NCBI GenBank assembly: GCA_016214955.1
Contig: JACRMN010000012.1
Location: 124,001-188,000, forward strand
Direction of reading: 5' to 3'
Origin: Deltaproteobacteria bacterium
Lineage (GTDB): Bacteria > Myxococcota > Myxococcia > Myxococcales > Anaeromyxobacteraceae
DNA: 64,000 nucleotides
Shown piece after piece: positions 57,309-64,000 of this stretch (the stretch's first letter is position 1; the number at the start of each line of letters is the position of its first letter). The position numbers and the translations under genes were made by a program. The notes under the pieces are model-generated. The model was not told where the DNA came from. It saw nothing but the letters and a program-made list of their open reading frames with translations, and did not search any database.

Positions 57309-58182
57309 GTTCCTCGAGCTCCTTGGACTTGCCGAGCAGGCCCGACGGGCGCACCGCCAGCACGACGACGATGGCGCCCAGGTAGACCACCTCGCCCCAG
57401 CGGGGCCCGACGTAGTTGCCGGTGAGGGTGACGGCGAAGCCCAGCACCAGGCTGCCGATGATCATGCCGGCGGTGGACTCGAGGCCGCCCAGCACGGTGA
57501 CCGCCAGCGCCACCAGCAGGGCGTCGTACCCGCTGTTGATGCTGATGATGCCCAGCGGGAAGAGCACCATGGCGGCCACCGCCGAGAGGCCGGCGCCCAG
57601 CGCCAGCGAGAGCATGGCGGCCCAGTCCGACTCGATGCCCACCGAGAGCGCGGTGTACTCGTCCTGGGACATGCCGCGGAGCGCCAGCCCGATCTTGGTC
57701 CAGTGGGTGAAGGCCCAGAGCGCCAGCGTCAGCACCAGGGCCACGGCCACGATGATGAGCCGCTGCCAGTCGACGGTCACGCCCAGCACGTCGATGCCGT
57801 CCTCCACCAGCACCGGCAGCACGTAGTCGTAGGTGGTGAAGCCCAGCCAGCGGAACAGCTCGATGATGGCCACCCCCACCGCGAAGGTGCTGATGACCTC
57901 GGCCAGGTGGATGCCGCGCACCGGCATCACCACCACCCGGTAGACCAGGGCGCCCACCAGGCCCACCAGCACCACCGTGGCCGCGGCCGCGGCCAGGAAG
58001 GGCAGGTGCAGGTGGGTCATGAGCAGCCAGGCGGTGAAGCCCGACAGCAGGTAGAGGCCGCCGTGGGCGAAGTTGGCGACGCCCGAGAGGCCGAAGGTGA
58101 GGCTGAACCCCAGCGCGGTGAGCAGCAGCGTGGCGCTGCTCACCAGGCCGTAGACCAGCGTGCTCGCGAGTAGGCCGCCCAT
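57301..58182 (-). CDS. livH: Liv-type ABC importer 2, permease LivH
   Basis: 293 residues. The N-terminal LVYGLVSSATLLLTALGFSLTFGLSGVANFAHGGLYLLSG and GGLESTAGMIIGSLVLGFA regions are typical of LivH. The coupling loop is LRGMSQDEYTALSVGI. The ATG at 58182 lies 67 bp after the binding-protein gene; a stem-loop at 58208-58231 stands between them, as in importer 1. Confidence 0.86.
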   Translation of the reverse strand: MGGLLASTLVYGLVSSATLLLTALGFSLTFGLSGVANFAHGGLYLLSGFTAWLLMTHLHLPFLAAAAATVVLVGLVGALVYRVVVMPVRGIHLAEVISTFAVGVAIIELFRWLGFTTYDYVLPVLVEDGIDVLGVTVDWQRLIIVAVALVLTLALWAFTHWTKIGLALRGMSQDEYTALSVGIESDWAAMLSLALGAGLSAVAAMVLFPLGIISINSGYDALLVALAVTVLGGLESTAGMIIGSLVLGFAVTLTGNYVGPRWGEVVYLGAIVVVLAVRPSGLLGKSKELEERV

Positions 58183-58207
58183 GGCACGCCCCGATCACCC
58201 GCCGGCC

Positions 58208-58231
58208 CGGGGCGCCCGGAGGGGCGCCCCG
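58208..58231 (-). terminator. Stem-loop between binding-protein and permease genes, importer 2
   Basis: CGGGGCGCC and GGCGCCCCG form a perfect 9-bp stem with a 6-base loop. It lies 18 bp after the binding-protein stop, within the operon. Like 17375-17404 it probably reduces read-through or stabilises the upstream message so that the binding protein is made in excess. Confidence 0.5.
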
Positions 58232-58249
58232 GCGGCGGACGAGCGGCGA

Positions 58250-59500
58250 CTACCGCGCGTGCAGCTCGATGTTGCCCTCGGCGATGGCCTCGGGGAACAC
58301 CACCACCCGCTTGCCCTGCCGCCACTGGAAGGCGATGGAGGCGCCGCCGGCCTTGGGGTCGTCGCCGTAGGGCACCGAGTGGGTCTTGGTGAAGATCAGC
58401 CGGCCCACCGCGCCCTCCATGTCGGTCTTCTCGATCTCCTTCACCAGCGCGTCGGCATCGAGCGAGCCGGCGCGGGTGATGGCCCCGGCCAGCACGTAGA
58501 CGGCGTCGTAGGAGGGGCCGGGGCCGTGGCCCGAGATCCTGTTCTTCAGCTCCTCGCCGTAGGCCTTGCCGTAGGCCTCGGTGAAGTGCCGGGAGCGGGC
58601 ACTGGGCAGCGGGATGGCGCCGGGCTCGAAGAGGAAGTTCACCAGGCCGTCGATGTCGCCCTTGAAGGTGGCCCAGGCGGTGCCCGGGGCCGCCGGGCTG
58701 ATGAAGCCCGCGACCAGGGCCGGCACCTTCATGGAGCGGGCCTGCTTCACCAGCACGCCCGACTCCGGCATGTCGAACATGGGGACCACCACCTGGGCGC
58801 CGCCGGCCTTGGCCTTGGTGAGCGAGGCCGAGAAGTCGCGGGAGCCGGTGGGGTAGGGGTCGCTGCCCAGCACCTTCCAGCCGGCTCCCTCCATCACCTT
58901 GGTGAGGCCGCCGATGGTGCCCTTGGCCCAGGCCACGTCCTGGTGGAGGAAGTAGACCTTGTCGAAGCCGTACTTGGTCTTGAGGAACGACATGGTCTTG
59001 CCCAGGTTGCCGACCAGGTAGCGGGCCGAGAGCGAGAGCCGGAAGTTGTACTTGTACTTCTCGTACTCGGCGCCGACCTTGTCGTCGAAGACCGGCGACA
59101 TGCCGATGGTGCAGAGGTAGGGGATCTTCACCCTGGCGATCATGTCCATCGCCGAGACCAGCACCTCGGAGCGGAAGGCGCCGACGACGATGGCGGCCGG
59201 CTTCTTCTCGGTGATCAGCTTCTCCATGGCGGCCAGGGCGTCGGTGACCGGCACGCCGGCCTCGGCCTCGCGGGTGTCGATGGAGACGATCTCGAGCTTG
59301 CGCTTCACGGCGCCCACCTGGACGCCGCCTTGCTCGTTGATCTCCTTCACCGCCAGCTGGGCGGCGCGGAGCGAGTCCTGCCCCTCGATGGTGCCGAGGG
59401 CGGTGGGGACGCCGAGGACGATGTTGTCGGCGGCGCGGGCCGGGCCGGCGGCCAGCAGCATGCCGAGGGCCGGAAGCAGTGCGGCGAGGGAGCGGCGCAT
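58250..59500 (-). CDS. Liv-type ABC importer 2, periplasmic substrate-binding protein
   Basis: 416 residues with a signal peptide (LLPALGMLLAAGPARA-AD). The mature protein begins NIVLGVPTALGTIEGQDSLRAAQLAVKEIN, then GGVQVGAVKRKLEIVSIDTRE, the family pattern of type 1 periplasmic binding proteins. It keeps AIVVGAFRSEVLVSAMDMIA and SARSRHFTEAYGKAYGEEL further on. It differs in length and detail from the importer 1 protein, so the ligands may differ. The ATG at 59500 follows AGGAGG at 7 nt. The operator motif lies 61 bp upstream, placing importer 2 in the same proposed regulon. Confidence 0.86.
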   Translation of the reverse strand: MRRSLAALLPALGMLLAAGPARAADNIVLGVPTALGTIEGQDSLRAAQLAVKEINEQGGVQVGAVKRKLEIVSIDTREAEAGVPVTDALAAMEKLITEKKPAAIVVGAFRSEVLVSAMDMIARVKIPYLCTIGMSPVFDDKVGAEYEKYKYNFRLSLSARYLVGNLGKTMSFLKTKYGFDKVYFLHQDVAWAKGTIGGLTKVMEGAGWKVLGSDPYPTGSRDFSASLTKAKAGGAQVVVPMFDMPESGVLVKQARSMKVPALVAGFISPAAPGTAWATFKGDIDGLVNFLFEPGAIPLPSARSRHFTEAYGKAYGEELKNRISGHGPGPSYDAVYVLAGAITRAGSLDADALVKEIEKTDMEGAVGRLIFTKTHSVPYGDDPKAGGASIAFQWRQGKRVVVFPEAIAEGNIELHAR

Positions 59501-59827
59501 GCGAAGACCTCCTGCGGGGTGGATGCGGCGAGAGCGTCGGTCTCCGGACATAACCATATTCCGGTACCACTTTTCCAGGCCCCGTCGCCCCGGTGCCCCG
59601 ACGGGGCGCACTGACGGTGCGTGGCGCGGTGCGGCAGGGGGCGCCGTCCGGGCCGCCTCCCCTGCTCGCCGGGGCGGCGGCCCGGGCCTGCGGAGCGCGT
59701 TTCCCGGCGGCGGGCGGGCGACCCGCCCCGAGGGGGCGGCGCCACCTCGATCGGGCGGTGGGAAGATGCGCCCACACCTCACCTCGCACCGCACCGGCGC
59801 CTCGCGGCGCCCGCGGAGGACCACACC
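59501..59827. other. Divergent region between importer 2 and the subtilase
   Basis: 327 bp between two divergent genes. It contains the operator motif at 59561-59578, an adjacent CCGGA/TCCGG half-dyad at 59544-59564, and an A+T-rich stretch (59550-59560) that could be the -10 of the leftward importer promoter. The part next to the subtilase is G+C-rich with only a ribosome-binding site (GGAGGA) visible. No small gene is supported. Confidence 0.5.
59561..59578. promoter_or_regulatory. Operator-like repeat, CYGGTAC motif copy 3
   Basis: CCGGTACCACTTTTCCAG matches the had-side copy at 14 of 18 positions and keeps the outer CYGG/CCAG dyad. It is 61 bp before the importer 2 binding-protein start, at a position where it could overlap the promoter. 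Confidence 0.6.
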
Positions 59828-61207
<1,380 letters not shown>

Positions 61208-61218
61208 CGGCCGCGCTT

Positions 61219-61254
61219 CGCCCTCTCCTCCGCGCCGGCCCGGCGGAGAGGGCG
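61219..61254 (+). terminator. Hairpin terminator after the subtilase gene
   Basis: CGCCCTCTCC and GGAGAGGGCG form a perfect 10-bp stem, with a G+C-rich 16-base loop. It begins 11 bp after the subtilase stop codon and separates it from the next gene on the same strand. There is no T-tract. Confidence 0.6.
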
Positions 61255-61308
61255 ACCCGGGCGGGGGCGGTGATTGACCGGGCCACCGCCCCCGCCCATG
61301 TTCTGGCG

Positions 61309-62106
61309 ATGTCCACCCACCGGAACTGGGCCCTCGTCCTCGGCGCCTCCTCGGGCTTCGGCGAGGCCGCCTCCCTCGCCCTGGCGCGCGCCGGGCGCAA
61401 CGTCTTCGGCGTCCACCTCGACCGCAAGGCCACGCTCCCCAACGTGGAGCGCATCCGCGGCGAGATCGGCGCCGCCGGCGGGCAGTCGCTCTTCTTCAAC
61501 GTCAACGCCGCCGACCCGGAGCAGCGGGCCCAGGTGGTGGCCGAGATGAAGCGCCACCTGGCCGAGGCGGGCAACCCGGCCGGCGTCGACCTCCTGCTCC
61601 ACTCGCTGGCCTTCGGGACGCTGAAGCCCTTCGTGGGCGAGGCCTCCGAGGCCATCAGCCGGCCGCAGATGGACATGACCCTCGACGTCATGGCCCACTC
61701 GCTCGTGTACTGGGTGCAGGAGGTGGTGCAGGCCGGGCTCATGGGGCCGGGGGCCCACGTCTTCGCCATGACCAGCGCCGGCGGCCACCGCATCTGGCCC
61801 AGCTACGGCGCGGTCTCGGCGGCCAAGGCGGCGCTGGAGAGCCACTGCCGGCAGCTGGCGGTGGAGCTGGTGCCGCGCCGGATCGCCGTCAACGCCATCC
61901 GCGCCGGCGTCACCGACACGCCGGCGCTCCGCAAGATCCCCGGCAACGCCCAGATGATCGAGCGCTGCCTGGCCATCCACCCGGCCAGGCGGCTCACCAC
62001 GCCGGCCGACGTGGCCGCGGTGATGGTGGCCGTGGCCCGGCCCGAGACCGTCTGGCTCACCGGCAACGTGCTGGGCGTGGACGGGACCGAGGATCTGGTC
62101 GGGTAG
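61309..62106 (+). CDS. Enoyl-ACP reductase-like SDR (FabI/FabL type)
   Basis: 265 residues. The cofactor loop is GASSGFGEA. The catalytic pair is YGAVSAAK, that is Tyr-x6-Lys, the spacing of enoyl-ACP reductases and not the Tyr-x3-Lys of ordinary SDRs. SAGGHRIWPSYG and AIRAGVTDTPALRKIPGN agree with this branch. It probably reduces an enoyl-ACP or enoyl-CoA with NAD(P)H. The gene is alone, with no other fatty acid genes beside it. The ATG at 61309 has no clear ribosome-binding site. Confidence 0.82.
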   Translation: MSTHRNWALVLGASSGFGEAASLALARAGRNVFGVHLDRKATLPNVERIRGEIGAAGGQSLFFNVNAADPEQRAQVVAEMKRHLAEAGNPAGVDLLLHSLAFGTLKPFVGEASEAISRPQMDMTLDVMAHSLVYWVQEVVQAGLMGPGAHVFAMTSAGGHRIWPSYGAVSAAKAALESHCRQLAVELVPRRIAVNAIRAGVTDTPALRKIPGNAQMIERCLAIHPARRLTTPADVAAVMVAVARPETVWLTGNVLGVDGTEDLVG

Positions 62107-62149
62107 CGGCCGGTCCCCCGGGCGAGCCGGCCGTCCCGCGGCACGCCCG

Positions 62150-64000
<1,851 letters not shown>

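Overview
The window is about 64 kb of very GC-rich DNA (roughly 73% G+C by eye), densely coded, with many ATGA/GTGA stop-start overlaps. The gene content (class I benzoyl-CoA reductase beside an aerobic box pathway, many hybrid histidine kinases, a family 1 encapsulin with encapsulated ferritin, a subtilase, c-type cytochrome proteins) suggests a facultatively anaerobic Myxococcota / former Deltaproteobacteria member, most like Anaeromyxobacter. That assignment is inference from gene content, not from a marker gene. No rRNA, tRNA, CRISPR array, insertion sequence or phage gene was found.

Region 1 (about 0.5-11.5 kb, plus strand) is a benzoate operon for the oxygen-independent route: had, oah, dch, bcrC, bcrB, bcrA, bcrD, a tandem GNAT acetyltransferase, an SDR dehydrogenase and a benzoate-CoA ligase. 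Region 2 (11.5-14 kb, minus) holds a MarR regulator with a DUF6544-like lipoprotein, and an unrecognised lipoprotein. Region 3 (14-18.6 kb, minus) is a complete Liv-type ABC importer. It is divergent from region 4 (18.8-23.5 kb, plus), the oxygen-dependent box pathway boxC-boxB-boxD without boxA. Region 5 (23.7-28.9 kb, minus) pairs a DpgC-like cofactor-free dioxygenase with a fused indolepyruvate:ferredoxin oxidoreductase and a 61-residue membrane peptide.

Region 6 (29-31 kb) has a BON-domain protein, a 27-residue membrane peptide and the encapsulin/EncFtn pair. Region 7 (31-43.2 kb) holds two signalling modules in which a solute-binding-protein gene directly precedes a hybrid histidine kinase, plus a PQQ-type dehydrogenase fused to a diheme domain and a membrane-anchored rhodanese. 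Region 8 (43.4-46.3 kb) is an operon of a B12-binding protein, a UroD/MtaA-like protein and a DUF1638-like signalling fusion. Region 9 (46.5-52.3 kb) has an OPT transporter, a sigma-54 activator with a Cys cluster, two hemerythrin proteins and a nucleotidyltransferase pair. Region 10 (52.4-59.5 kb, minus) has an outer-membrane barrel and a second Liv-type importer with its own acyl-CoA ligase. Region 11 has a subtilase, a FabI/FabL-like reductase and the 3' part of a copper P-type ATPase.

The strongest unifying observation is an 18-bp inverted-repeat motif, CYGGTACYRCWWTNCCAG. It lies upstream of had-bcr, in the divergent region between importer 1 and box, and upstream of importer 2, with a weaker copy at the boxC start. 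A perfect FNR-type box (TTGAT-N4-ATCAA) lies beside the box genes. Uptake, activation, oxygen-independent reduction and oxygen-dependent epoxidation of aromatic acids therefore look like one regulon with an added oxygen signal. No dedicated regulator for the motif is encoded in the window.
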